Shown: one piece after another, positions 26,852 through 37,615 of the stretch
Layout: each line of letters begins with the position of its first letter
Numbering within the stretch: the stretch's first letter is position 1
The notes under the pieces: generated by a model
Database searches by the model: none
What the model saw: the letters and a program-made list of their open reading frames with translations, nothing else
What the model was told of the DNA's origin: nothing
Translations under genes and position numbers: made by a program
Origin: Trichaptum fuscoviolaceum
Lineage: Eukaryota; Basidiomycota; Agaricomycetes; Hymenochaetales; Trichaptaceae
Reading direction: 5' to 3'
Length of the DNA: 64,000 nucleotides
Assembly: GCA_910574455.1 (NCBI GenBank)
Contig: CAJSYZ010000001.1
Span: 4,013,424 to 4,077,423, forward strand

Positions 26852-28453
26852 ATGGCACTTCTAAATTTCCTCGACAACGTAAGGGGACGCGTTCTCGACA
26901 TCAAGAAAATCCATTCGTCCATATCATTCAACACTCCGTCCGATGCTCTTGTTTCGTCCTTGTTCATCAAGTATGTCGATGCTGCTGGCGTGCCACTGAG
27001 CCTCTTCGATGATCTGTTCACACTCTTTCGTCACGCTGATTTCCGCGCGGATAGAGTGACATTCCAAAGGTCTGAGGATATCTTGGATCGCGTCGCCAAC
27101 GAAAGACGGGCCATTGTGTTTAGCAGAACGCTAGTCCAAGGACAGAAGACTGAATCCGATCCGGCTAACTTTGTACAAACTTCGACACTCATACCAGAGC
27201 TCATTGCAGAATTTATCGACTCTCAGAGGGTTCCGTTCCATCGTTCGATACGAAGAGATCGGGACTATGACAACCGTCCAGTTGGCTGGGAGATTGACTA
27301 CATGCTTAATTCAATGTCTCTCGTCCACGGATCTTGGACAAGCTCTGCACGGCGATACCTCCAACGTCGGATCAATATTATAGGCCAAAAGAGACTGCGC
27401 TCCCTCTATCAAATTCCGCAGATAGGTCCATGGGTTCGCGAGCTGAGCTTTATTGGAATTACGTCCGACTCGGCCTATAAGCATATCAGCACAAAAGAAA
27501 TGCCACGACTCTTATGTGGAATACTTATCAGGTGTCCGAACATCTCACACCTATATCTTGAGGACTTCAACTTGCGCCCTGCATTAGGATTTCTGCCTAG
27601 TCAGTTTGACAAAACATCCAACGATGTCATCGTTCACATATCAGACCTAAAATTCCTTGAGCACTTGGGTCTGCTTCATGCCCAGCTTTCAGATGGAGGC
27701 CGCCAGGATCTCGAGAGGCTATGCGCGATACTACCCGGCTTCCGCTCCTTGAAGAGCCTGAGTCTGGAGCGCTGGGATTTGCGGGAAAATAATGCTAGAA
27801 GGGATGAGCCAATAAACATTCTGAACTTACCGCACGCAACATGCCCCCCTACGACTTTGGATTCTGTTTCATTAACCAATGTCAATATTAACTCAGGCAT
27901 CCTAACATGGTTAACGAAATCCGGAGGAAACGGTATCACGAAACTGAGATTATGCACTAGCGATATCATTATTCGGCGTCATGCTTTCTGGAATATTGGT
28001 CAAAACCAAGATTTGGAGTACCTTCGACCGTATTTCAAGAAGGGGATGGAAAATGTTGTTGACCTCCAACTCGTCGGGTGCCCTAGATCGCACGAAATGC
28101 TATTTCTTCTTCAGTTCTTCCCGTCGTTGCGGTCTTTCACCATAATTATTCAAGGTACATTGGACGGGTATTTGCCATCGGGTACTGTTGTTCTCCCTGA
28201 CTCCATTCAAAAGTTGCACCTCCACTTTCGAGAAGTTTCGAAGCAGGATTTAGGCCAACTCGTGGAAGGAATCCTACAGTCGAATCCCCATTTACGACAA
28301 ATGACCATCACATACTCATCCTACCGTTATCATAGCGATGATAGTCCTTCCCATCTGTCCTTCGAAGTCATCAACCAGTATTGTGTGAAGAATCATGTAG
28401 AATTTAAGGTGACCAAAATTACCGACGAAGTACCGCATTTTCTTGACCTGTGA
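26852..28453 (+). CDS. F-box/LRR-like protein B (tandem paralogue)
   Basis: Single-exon coding region of 533 residues, exactly 2,025 bp start-to-start from its neighbour. The N-terminal block is almost the same (MALLNFLDNVRGRVLDIKKI, FNTPSDALVSSLFIKY). The F-box-like part reads LIPELIAEFIDSQRVPFHRS and MSLVHGSWTSSARRYLQRRI. The leucine-rich middle has diverged much more, while the end is again shared (LRQMTITYSSYR, EVPHFLDL). The pattern of a fixed N-terminal block and a drifting LRR region suggests change in the binding surface, as in other fungal F-box expansions. Function not known. Confidence 0.8.
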   Translation: MALLNFLDNVRGRVLDIKKIHSSISFNTPSDALVSSLFIKYVDAAGVPLSLFDDLFTLFRHADFRADRVTFQRSEDILDRVANERRAIVFSRTLVQGQKTESDPANFVQTSTLIPELIAEFIDSQRVPFHRSIRRDRDYDNRPVGWEIDYMLNSMSLVHGSWTSSARRYLQRRINIIGQKRLRSLYQIPQIGPWVRELSFIGITSDSAYKHISTKEMPRLLCGILIRCPNISHLYLEDFNLRPALGFLPSQFDKTSNDVIVHISDLKFLEHLGLLHAQLSDGGRQDLERLCAILPGFRSLKSLSLERWDLRENNARRDEPINILNLPHATCPPTTLDSVSLTNVNINSGILTWLTKSGGNGITKLRLCTSDIIIRRHAFWNIGQNQDLEYLRPYFKKGMENVVDLQLVGCPRSHEMLFLLQFFPSLRSFTIIIQGTLDGYLPSGTVVLPDSIQKLHLHFREVSKQDLGQLVEGILQSNPHLRQMTITYSSYRYHSDDSPSHLSFEVINQYCVKNHVEFKVTKITDEVPHFLDL

Positions 28454-29364
28454 AGGTCTACAGTATTTCGTGCGGCATATTTTCCGCTGGTGGCCTAGTA
28501 ATAGTCAATGTGTAGAGTTCGTATTGGCTAGTACATTCAACACGGGGTGCTGCTGAGACTCACGGGCCCCTTGACCTTTTCCACTGGGGTTTCTGAAGCC
28601 TGGCGTGGTCTTGAATGATCCGGATTGGATATGCAAATAGGGCTCCATACCGGTGTGATTGTGCACAACGGATACTCTGTAGGTATTAAAAGACCCACTC
28701 TCTGAGTCATTCACGAACTCTCCGTGAAGCTACCACATGTGGATGATGTCAATCAATCTTTTTCAGCTAACTGCTGAGAGGAAACTCACCAGTGATCGCC
28801 ACGTACTGGTACATTTTGTTACCCAAGAACACATTTTGTATTGCTTCGCATATATAGCACAATAGCGTCCTTTTTCAAGAACGGAAAGTGACTTGAGAGT
28901 GAAGGCCTATCTGGTGAAGCCTGTTCCGCATCCGAGTCAATCGCGGTGAACGAAGTACAACTCGAGTGCCCTTCATCTCACAACCATCGTACAGTCCTTC
29001 TCTAGAAATCGACGATTAAGAGTCGCATTGCGCAAAACCCATTCTAGGTACGTGGTCTTGCCGAGGTATACACAGGTTGAAGTGGTATAACAAAGATCAA
29101 TACATCGAAAAAATCTAAGAATCTGCCAGTGCGTACGGACAATAATGCATTCACTCGTCCCATTCCATTCCCACACTTTAAGTTGGGCACAGAACATTTG
29201 AGACATCACCGACGCGAGCCGCTCATCTCCACTCCGTCCCCACTTTCGTCCGGGCCTGTCGCAACAGGAACCCACCCAGCACGCGCGAGGCCGGAGCCAC
29301 GCAAGTAACCAAAGCAAGAATGGAAGGGTGCTGTTAGTGGTACATGTGTCAGTATATTGGCCTT
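28454..29364. other. Intergenic region between F-box-like gene B and the permease
   Basis: 3' UTRs of two convergent genes, plus a possible small minus-strand gene (28505-28814) listed separately. The permease may extend into this region: a 42-nt intron after its TAG context would carry the frame to a TGA at 29206-29208. Confidence 0.4.
28505..28814 (-). CDS. Possible small two-exon gene, function unknown
   Basis: Speculative. Exon 1 (28790-28814) encodes MYQYVAIT; a GTGAGT donor and a CACGGAG acceptor join it to exon 2 (28505-28719), which gives FVNDSESGSFNTYRVSVVHN and ends in TNSTH. Total 79 residues. A second acceptor (GGTAG) could instead be used with an upstream ATG at 28834. TATATA lies a few bases above that ATG. 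No family match, no signal peptide. It may equally be noncoding. Confidence 0.25.
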
Positions 29365-31692
29365 CTAAGTACAGGTAGGGCAGCGGCAAAATCGGAACGC
29401 ACAGAGAAGCATGGTTATCCTTGATGCGCCTTCTGAATCGGGTCTTCGAGTTAGATAATACACAGGAACACCAGCCAACACAAAGCCTATTGCGAGAGCT
29501 CTGATCAATCTGGCAATCAATCAGAGCGAAGAAGTAACTCACCTAGCACAGCTAATGCCTCGAGAGGTGCCGCAATAATGGGCATTAGTAACAGGAACAG
29601 GGCGACTGCACAGAATATTAAAGGCGTTGTTATCCATGTTTTATAAGGTCTTTCAAAAGCGAACATTTTGTGTCAAGTCATGGGGCAGAGGGTTTATGAA
29701 TACGATACCTAGGAAGCTCTGGTTCTTTCACTCGTAAAATGACTAGTCCAAGAACAGTTAAGAAGTAAAACCTAAGGATGCAGTAAGGTAAACCTTGTCC
29801 GTATTTTCGTATGCAATAAAATAAGGAATGAGGGGGGAGAGAACGTACGCCCAAGATGCAACGACTGCGAAGTTGATTAGCGTCCGGAATCCTCCACCAA
29901 AGATGATAAAAAACATCGTGATGCCCGCTTGGAGGAGCATCGCATTTAGCGGCGTCTTGCGGGTCTTATGTAAACGCCCAAACATAGAGGGAAGGTAACC
30001 CTCTTTCGCTGCAACATAGATGAGGCGAGCAGAGGTAAAAAATGATCCTAAGGAAGAAAAGAATAATGATTGATATATCCTTAAACTATTAAGATCATAA
30101 AAAGGAAGAGGAACGTACCGTTCAGGGCGCCAAAGCAGGAGAACGCAACTACGACCGCGAAGAGTGATCCACCAATGGGCCCAAACAGAACACGACCGAA
30201 GTCAAGCGCAACTGTGTTGCTCGATGCGACAATGACCTCCATTAAATTCGTCAGCCTTTACTCAACGTAGCAAATTGGTTGAAGGAATTACCTCATCAAG
30301 CACGACGAAGTAGGATATATTCGCAAGCATGAAAAGGAGCTAGTTGTTAAAACATGTAGTTATAGCAGGCCCGCTCGGTGATAACCATGTTTAGTGTGTT
30401 TCCTCACAATGACAATGATCATACTCGAGTGTATTGCCCTTGGGATATTCTTATCTGGGTTGCGCATCTCTCCACCAACATAGTTCGCCTGATCCCAGCC
30501 GTCGAATGCCCAAAGTCCGGAGTAGAAAGCAAGAGCGTAGGACGAAGGACTGGTGCTTGATCCGTCGAATACGGGCTCTCGAAACGATGAAGACGCTTGT
30601 CCTCGGGCGAGTTGAACAACTCCAAGAACGGCGATGAGAAACTGCACGATGTTATTCATGACGCCATTTTTCATCTGATCATGTACTTACAAGAGAGCCA
30701 ATCTAAGTAGATAGATGAGTGAATGGTAAGTACGTGTGATAAATAAGAACCTGCCTTTAGTGTAGTAAATACCACTGCAGCTCTTGTGCCCAAGTTCTTC
30801 GTAGCAATGCACAGCAGAGTTACAAATACAACAGCTAAACAGGCGGTCAGCTTGATTGACCATTGCGGGAGCGCATTGAGGGATGCGTCGCCCGAGGTTG
30901 CATGCCACATAAGTCGATTAAGATACTCTGCGAAGATCAATGCAATGACACCATTTCCGCCGGGTTTGAGAGCGGTGATAGCAGTCCACGCGAAGAGATA
31001 CGATATGAGGGGGTTATAAGCGTAAGCGAGATACGCTTGGGCACCACCATTAAGGGGGATAGCAGAGCCGAGTTCAGCGAAACTGGACGCGCCTGTCCAA
31101 GCAAGTAGTCCTGAGGCCAGCCATACTGCCAGACTCGCACCGACGCTTTTTGTGTTTGCTATGACAACTCCTGGGGAGGAGCTATGTCGTATATATTGTC
31201 CATTAGAAACCTCAAGATTGGATTTAAGGAACTTGCTCACAAAATACCGGAACCAATCTGACGTTTCTGATGTTCAGTCACGTGACTCAAAGTCAAGGAA
31301 AGATACTTACCTGCAGCCCGACGCAAAGTGCAATACCTTTTGTAACAATGAAAGGGGTCCAGTGTGTAGTAATATAATAGAACATGCTCACCATTGAGGA
31401 GGCTTATACTTTTCTCTCCTCCAGCTTCTGACCCTCTGTCTGGTTCACTCAGACTGGCGCTTAAAGGAAGAAGATCTGCTTGGAAGTCGAAACCGGATAT
31501 TGAGTACGAGCGCCCTGGTCGTACGTTTCTTGATATGTCAATAGGTCCTTCCGTAAGCTCGAGTGCTCGTAAAGATTCGTTAGAGGCGTGTGAGGCGTGT
31601 GAGAGCGGCGGAGAAGGAGGATATTGTCTAATGGCGTTTCGCGGAGAATGCATGGCATAGTGTCCTCGAGAACTTGACGAGGATTCACTCAT
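29365..31692 (-). CDS. MUP1/LAT-type amino-acid permease (APC superfamily)
   Basis: Plasma-membrane amino-acid transporter, nearest by motif to high-affinity methionine permeases and animal LAT proteins. About 565 residues with 12 expected membrane helices. A Ser-rich cytosolic N-terminus (MSESSSSSRGHYAMHS) precedes helix 1, whose signature NGIALCVGLQIGSGIFSSPG is assembled from two micro-exons of 26 and 17 nt. Then SFAELGSAIPLNGGAQAYLA, FAWTAITALKPGGNGVIALI, LWAFDGWDQANYVGGEMRNP (helix 6 region) and SARLIYVAAKEGYLPSMFGR all fit the LAT pattern. The C-terminus is uncertain: the simplest reading stops at 29365, but a further 42-nt intron would add about 30 residues and stop at 29206. An in-frame ATG at 31752 could extend the N-terminus. 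Divergent from NUP133. Confidence 0.88.
31241..31257 (-). other. 17-nt coding micro-exon of the permease
   Basis: Encodes IGSGI plus two bases of the next Phe, the core of the APC helix-1 motif. Flanked by CGTCAG (acceptor) and GTGAGC (donor). Confidence 0.75.
31311..31336 (-). other. 26-nt coding micro-exon of the permease
   Basis: Encodes (G)IALCVGLQ. Flanked by an ACAAAAG acceptor and a GTAAGT donor. The introns on its two sides are 55 and 53 nt. Confidence 0.75.
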
Positions 31693-31941
31693 TATAGAGT
31701 CGTATTTTGAGCCAAGTTGTTTTGTTGTGTATGTCTTTTTGAGGACGTGCAAAGGCGTTTAAGGTGGTGAGAAGCAACCGAAATGTCACTGGTGGAGACC
31801 AAGACGCGGCGCGCGCTACTTCAACTTGAAGTTACCCAAGCAGGCGGCAGTTTGCTCTTGTTGACGCGTTTTGCTTCCACTGCCGGCGCATCCCTCAGTT
31901 ACACATTTTCGTGTCCACAGAAGGCGTACGAGATAACGAAC
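31693..31941. promoter_or_regulatory. Divergent promoter permease / NUP133
   Basis: 249 bp between two start codons. It contains TCAACTTGAAG at 31821-31831 and GACGCGT at 31863-31869, 31 bp apart, both also found upstream of SPT6. CCACTGCC is at 31877-31884. Confidence 0.5.
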
Positions 31942-34900
31942 ATGTTCTCGCCGTCACCATTTCCTCCTGGTGGAGGAAGGCGGACGCGGAATATAACGCC
32001 GAACAGACGTTCTCATCTTCCGGGCGGGAACAGAGCATCATCACGGCTCACAACGCCAGGCGTACGCGTTGTTTCGGACTCGCGAATGTCAGTCGAGGAC
32101 GCTTCTGTGGCCTCGGATGGTGCGAGCGAGATGAGTGTTGACGCAGGGACCGCTGTGCAGCGCAGCGGTCGGCATAAACCAGGGGTTGTATTCGCACAAT
32201 CGGAGGAGCTCAGAGTGTCCTTGCTCGCACACTTGCCGAGTGAGGTTCTACAGGTTTTGAGGAGTGCAAGTGAGTAGCAATGCTCTTATCGTTGATGTTG
32301 AAACTAATCATATATGCAGGCTTTGCACGAGAAGCATTCTCGGGTGATATTGACACTTCGAATTCTTTCTGCCTCATCACTTCTATAGAAACTTGCTTTG
32401 TCTGGAAATACGCGCAGACACTTCCAAGTACACCAACGTGCTATATCTTTCCCTGCCCAAAAGACTACCCGAATGTTTCGACTCCTTTCAGTGCACTGGT
32501 ATCATTCGGTTCTTCGCGCGAACCGGGGCTCATCCTCCTTTCGCAAGGCGGTGACATGCGTTTCTGGGATAGCATAGGACTTGGCTTGACTGGTGGTGAA
32601 TTCTCTGACTCCTCGCACCTCGATCTTGGAGCAAATGAGTCTATCACGTCTTTTGAATACGCCGAGGTAAGCTAGAATCGCGCATCATAGCGCCTGGCTG
32701 ACTTTGTTGTAGCCACAAACATACATCGCCTCAACGTCCAGCGGCCGACTGTTCCTGTTATCTGTCACCTCAACTGGAGGCAAATTTCACATCACTCATC
32801 ACTTCTTCACTCTCACCCGCCCTCATAATGCGCTTTCGATGCTAAGATTCTGGGGTGCAGCCCCTCCTCCTTATTCCAACGGTAACATAACTGCTGTTAC
32901 GACTACAAATTACACGAACGATAAATTCGAAGTCTGGACATGTATGGACTCAAGCATTGTGAAGTGGACTGTCATGAAGGAAGGTTGGGAGCAGGTATGT
33001 TCACTCTGTTTATTCGCTCGTCTTTGCTCATCCGTGTCTCAGTTAGAATACGAGGAAGACATTCAAGAGGTGCTTGTGAATGCTTTTATCAATGCCTTCC
33101 CAAACTCGGATCCAATAGCTACATTCGATCTTGAATTGCTTGATCTCGCGTTCGATTCGTATGTGCTATTATTTCGAGAGAATTCTCTTTCACGCGTTCT
33201 CTAACTTATATTGTGCGCCTATAGTCAAAATGATCTCATATTACTCACCTCGTTCGCTGCTCAAGAAGATCAATATGGAATGGACAATAGACCACGTAGA
33301 TTTTACGCTGTTGTCCGGATGGCGAGAGGTGAGGAGAGTTTCGAGGTTAAGAGTGTTCGAACTGTACCGTATCAAACAGTACGTGCTTCGTCACTTATGT
33401 TCAATGAAGTCAACAGTCTTAAGTAAATATCCAGATATCGGCAGACAGGGCTAACATCCACCCTCGCCTGCGGCTTCTGAGCAAAGGTCTCCTCTACTGT
33501 ATTGAGTTTGGTGATGCTGTGGCAATCGTAGCTAAAGGTTTGTGATCTTCCTTTCGCATGGATGTCGATGACTGAATGAAACATTAACATAGATTCCCAA
33601 TTCAGCAATATCTTAACGCTGAAGTCTCAAAAAGATCGTACTTTTGGCGCTGCTGTCGTAGACGGCTCGTCAGAAATGTTATTCATGAATAGTGAGGTTG
33701 TTATGAAGGTTGAAATCGATTTGGATAAGGTCAATGACTATGATCCGAAGTGAGTCCTTCACCATTTGCTTTATTCTTATCACATTTACTCACTTAATAC
33801 ATGTATCTGTAGTACTGGACGTGGCACTTTGATTAAATCAATAATGACGCAAGCTATTCTTTTTGGATCAAACTCCAAAGTACGTCGTCTACTAGTCCTT
33901 TGCTCTGTATCGGGCTAAATTTCCCTCTTGGAACTCCAGAATCCTCTTCTATTCACCTTTCCCCCTGATGTTGACGAAGAGAGCTTGATATCCGGAGCTG
34001 AGCAACTCAGTCGGGCAGTGCTATCATCGGACATCGAAGTTGTACATCCCAACCCAGATTTGACGAGGCAGATCATGGAGCGTAAAGATAGATTACGATT
34101 CCTCATTGGTTTCATAAATGAGAACGGGGTGCTTGGAAAAGTGCGCCTTCTTGTATATTACATCCAATACTCATCTCAAGGTTGTTATAGATGTCTCAAG
34201 CAAGTCGACAACGCCTTGCTACAGACGCCGAAAAGCTCTACGCAGGGCAGCAACTCTGGACACTATACTGTAGTCGAGTCAAGTAGGTCTCTTATATTTC
34301 ATGGAAAGCATGCCGGCCGACAGTTTACCGCTTGCAGTTCTGGTTTCTTTGAGCGTCCCCTTGTTGAAGCTGTTGTTGGATATATGGAGAAATCCGGAGA
34401 AGGTTATCATGAAGATATTATGCGCGCTTTCTTCAGATTACAAGTAAGGAGTCGCACATTTCTTCAGGTTGCGTTCACTAAGCTATACGCTTACAGACTC
34501 GTGACATCGGTAGCCTATTTCCTTTCGTGAACTACGTCGTTGAGGAAACGCTGAGGAATGCTGAGGCCCTTCAAAGGGATCCCGACGTGATCTGCCGAGG
34601 GGCAGACTATCTACTTGTTCGTACACTTACCTTTCGACCTTGTTAGCACCCAATACTCATTTATTTTAGTGTATTTTGCAATCGGCTTGGAATTACCGAG
34701 ATACCAACGCTCCTGTATACGGTATTGTACAACCAATGCTGCAGGCTTGGACGAGCTCGCCAGCGGTCGTGGAAATTGTTCTGGATTTCTTCAAACTGAT
34801 GGACAAACTGCTCGAAGATTCCGGTGCTAACTCCCATGGGACCATCGCTAAAGAGGCAAGGAACCAATTACCGCCGCTGGCTGCGGCCGTATTCCGATCG

Positions 34901-36639
34901 TTCCAAGAGAGGCTTGATTGGCTCGAAAGGTTTGAGAAAATTAAGTTCCGAAATCTACATTCAGCTGACAGTGACGATTTTTAGTCCTGCAGCTGCAGAT
35001 GAGCCGGGCGTGGAGAATGACAAGCGATCTTTTCGAGAACAATTTCAACGAGTTCGTCCACAGGTTCTACAGACCCTTCGTAAGTCCGTATTATCCATAA
35101 CTAACTTGTATATTCAAGCTTTGATGCAGTGAAACATGATATGGAGCGACATGCCTTTAAGTTAGCTGAAGACTATAGAGATTTCCCCTCCCTGGTCGAT
35201 CTTTGCCATTCATCACCACCTATTTACCCACTATCAAGTAACGTGCATGCGAAGTCCATCGAAACCTACATCGAGAAGTACGCAGAGGAGTTCACTGATG
35301 AACTTTACCACTGGTACATCGAACACGGTAGAGCTTTCCGCAATGTTTAATCTATGGATTTATTGATTATGAATTTGGTCTAGGTGAACTGCGGTGTATG
35401 TTCGCTCAAAGTGAACTGTACACAAATCATATCGATGCCTATTTCGCAAAACATCCTCAGCCATCTATCTCCTGGATACACAATCTTGGAAAAGGTCGTT
35501 GGACTACGACCTCCCAGACATTATTATCGCAAGCCAATGGCACGTCAGATCTGGCTACCCGACATGTAAGCATTCAGGGCCATTTGATGCGTTTCTCTTA
35601 AGTAATAAACACTCATACAGGTCATGCTCAGTATCGGTAAACTCGCACAAATGGCAGGCAGTGAAGCTCCGCTGGATGACCGCGCATTAGATCGTAAGAC
35701 TGGTGCATTCTTATCCTATGTTGAACATAGTTTGACTTGCGGACTGTTAGCCTTCCACGACGGTCTTGACTACATCAGTGTTCACGAAAACCTCATTGAG
35801 GAATTGCGGACACCTCTGTCTGGAACCAAGGCTCGGCAATCCATCGAAAATCAAGTGGACATTGTTGCGAAGGCCGTAGCATCGGAAATAAAAGCGTGTC
35901 CTGCTTTCCTCGCTGTGAGTTTTCCTTTTTATACTCAGAGTTAGGTTAACAATGGACGTGATAATAGGAACTGAAGCAAAGCATCAAGGGGGTTCTTCAA
36001 CATCATGTTCTTGATGTAGAAGATCTTGTGGATGTGTTGACCCTGCGGGATAGTGCAGTCGAGCACTCCACTGCATCGGAGCTGATCAAGAGCGCCAAGG
36101 TATGGCAGACGTCGACATTGACACATCTTCTAAATGACTAATGTACCTGTCATAGCATCTTCCAGAAAGCCGCAGAGTTTCTGCCTTCCGGACTGTCTGG
36201 AGAAGAACATATATACATGATGAGTGAGTTCACTGTCCTACTCCAACGGTGCTTAACCCGAGACACTAAATTTCCCTTTCCAACATTTTCCACCACTTTC
36301 TACAGTTGGGAAAAAATCCGCAAAACTGCCAACATCACTGACAGCCAGCTCATCCAAAAGTTCCGCAACACCGCACTCTACGACACAGTCAAGGATGCGC
36401 TGGCGCGGGCGGATGGCGGAGTAGAGAAAACGCTTCTCCCTCTGGACGAAGCAGCCATCCTACCGACGCAGGAAGAGCTTGAGTCGCGTTGGCCTGGGCA
36501 TTCGACGGATCAGATACAGGCTTTGATGCGCGACTATGAGGCGGAGCGGAAGCGTCTGGTCGACCTTGATCTGCATCCTATTATGGGGCGGGTGAAGGAG
36601 CTTGCAATTCAAGAGTTGGAAGAGGAAATGGTGTTGTAG
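31942..36639 (+). CDS. NUP133: Nucleoporin Nup133
   Basis: Structural subunit of the Y-shaped (Nup107-160) outer-ring complex of the nuclear pore. About 1,200 residues over many short introns. After a basic disordered start (MFSPSPFPPGGGRRTRNITP) comes the Nup133/Nup155 N-terminal beta-propeller: CLITSIETCFVWKYAQ, FSALVSFGSSREPGLILLSQ, GDMRFWDSIG, FEVWTCMDSSIVKWTV. The C-terminal half is the helical stack, with motifs FERPLVEAVVGYMEKSGEGY, YIEKYAEEFTDELYHWYIEH and the end HPIMGRVKELAIQELEEEMV. The start at 31942 is preferred over an in-frame ATG at 31783 because residues between them look untranslated and a promoter must fit between this gene and the permease. Confidence 0.9.
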
Positions 36640-36760
36640 TCGACATTATTGTGTTGCCCTCGTCTTTATTTCTTGTAGTTTGTACGCATTTCTGCAAAAA
36701 CATGGCGTATTTGTGTCGTGATTCTGGAGTATATTCGTCGTCGTCAACATGATTTTAGCG

Positions 36761-37382
36761 TCAACGCGTCGCTGAGCCAAAGAAACGAGATCGAAGCCGA
36801 TGTAATGCTATGCGAGCCGAGAGCTTTATATCCTCAAAGTTTCTACGATTCCACTCCTCTGAGTACTCTCGCAAGTGGTCGCGTTCCTGCGTCAGCCATT
36901 GCCGATAGAAATCGGAAAGGGCTTCTTCGCGATACTCAGGCGGAGCGTCCTCTGGTAGGCTTTGCAGGACGGTACTTTTTGCTGCCTCAAACCGTGAGTT
37001 GCTCTGCAAAGCGTCAGCAAGATGCTTTATTACTCGACGATAAAGAGAAACGAACGTCTGTCCAAAATGTATGGTTATACGCATCCAACCTTTTTCGCTC
37101 TAGTTTCCATTGGTAGTCTTGTGGGTCTCCATCGAATTCTTCCAGAGAGTATGGGTGAGTAGGCGATGTCGTCGCTCGTTCGACTACTGTTTGCACGTCC
37201 CTCTCTCGGCCGTTGTGCGCAGACTCATCGTAAATGACTGGCCGAAGATGTGAGACTGGGTCTGGCGGTCCTACGAGTGTGCTGAGCGTCGACGACGCAT
37301 GTATCTGCCGCCTCCGACATCGTGCAACGTTTTTCGTGATTTGTAGTAAAGCTGATGTTCGAGAAACGATAGCGGCCGACAT
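36761..37382 (-). CDS. COA8: Cytochrome c oxidase assembly factor 8 family (APOPT1-like)
   Basis: Small mitochondrial matrix protein needed for stable complex IV in animals. 189 residues in two exons. The N-terminus MSAAIVSRTSALLQITKN with many Arg and no acids is a good presequence. The family motif follows: VGPPDPVSHLRPVIYD, then HPYSLEEFDG, DYQWKLERKRLDAYNHTFW. A 52-nt intron leads to SNSRFEAAKSTVLQSLPEDA and a basic end. The PPDPVS-LRP signature and the W-x12-F-W region are the basis of the call. Divergent from the M13 peptidase gene. Confidence 0.8.
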
Positions 37383-37615
37383 GACAGTAGGCAGGATCCG
37401 ATAGCTGGAGAAATAAATAAGAGAAAAAATTGGTGCTGTGCCGGAGGTGAAATGGGCCGGGCCTAATAAGAGGGGTGGCGACGCGTGCACGCGTCATTGT
37501 ACATTCCAGTGCCTGTTATATTGAACACGCCAAGTCCTGCGAGCCTCTGTGCTTCTTGCTTCTCTACCGTCACCCACAGTGCTTATTTACGAGTCTACTG
37601 CGAGCCGTCGCAGTC
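37383..37615. promoter_or_regulatory. Divergent promoter COA8 / M13 peptidase with doubled MluI box
   Basis: At 37480-37495 there is a perfect 16-bp palindrome GACGCGTGCACGCGTC, which holds two ACGCGT boxes 8 bp apart. CCAGTGCC lies at 37506-37513. Confidence 0.5.

Noticed and set aside
24727..27021. Conserved antisense frames at the start of both F-box-like genes
   Set aside because: Their likeness follows from the conserved sense coding block; they have no independent support.
28973..29542. 189-codon minus-strand open frame next to the permease
   Set aside because: It runs through the last permease introns in a different frame; its Cys/Arg/Trp-rich composition is unlike a real protein.
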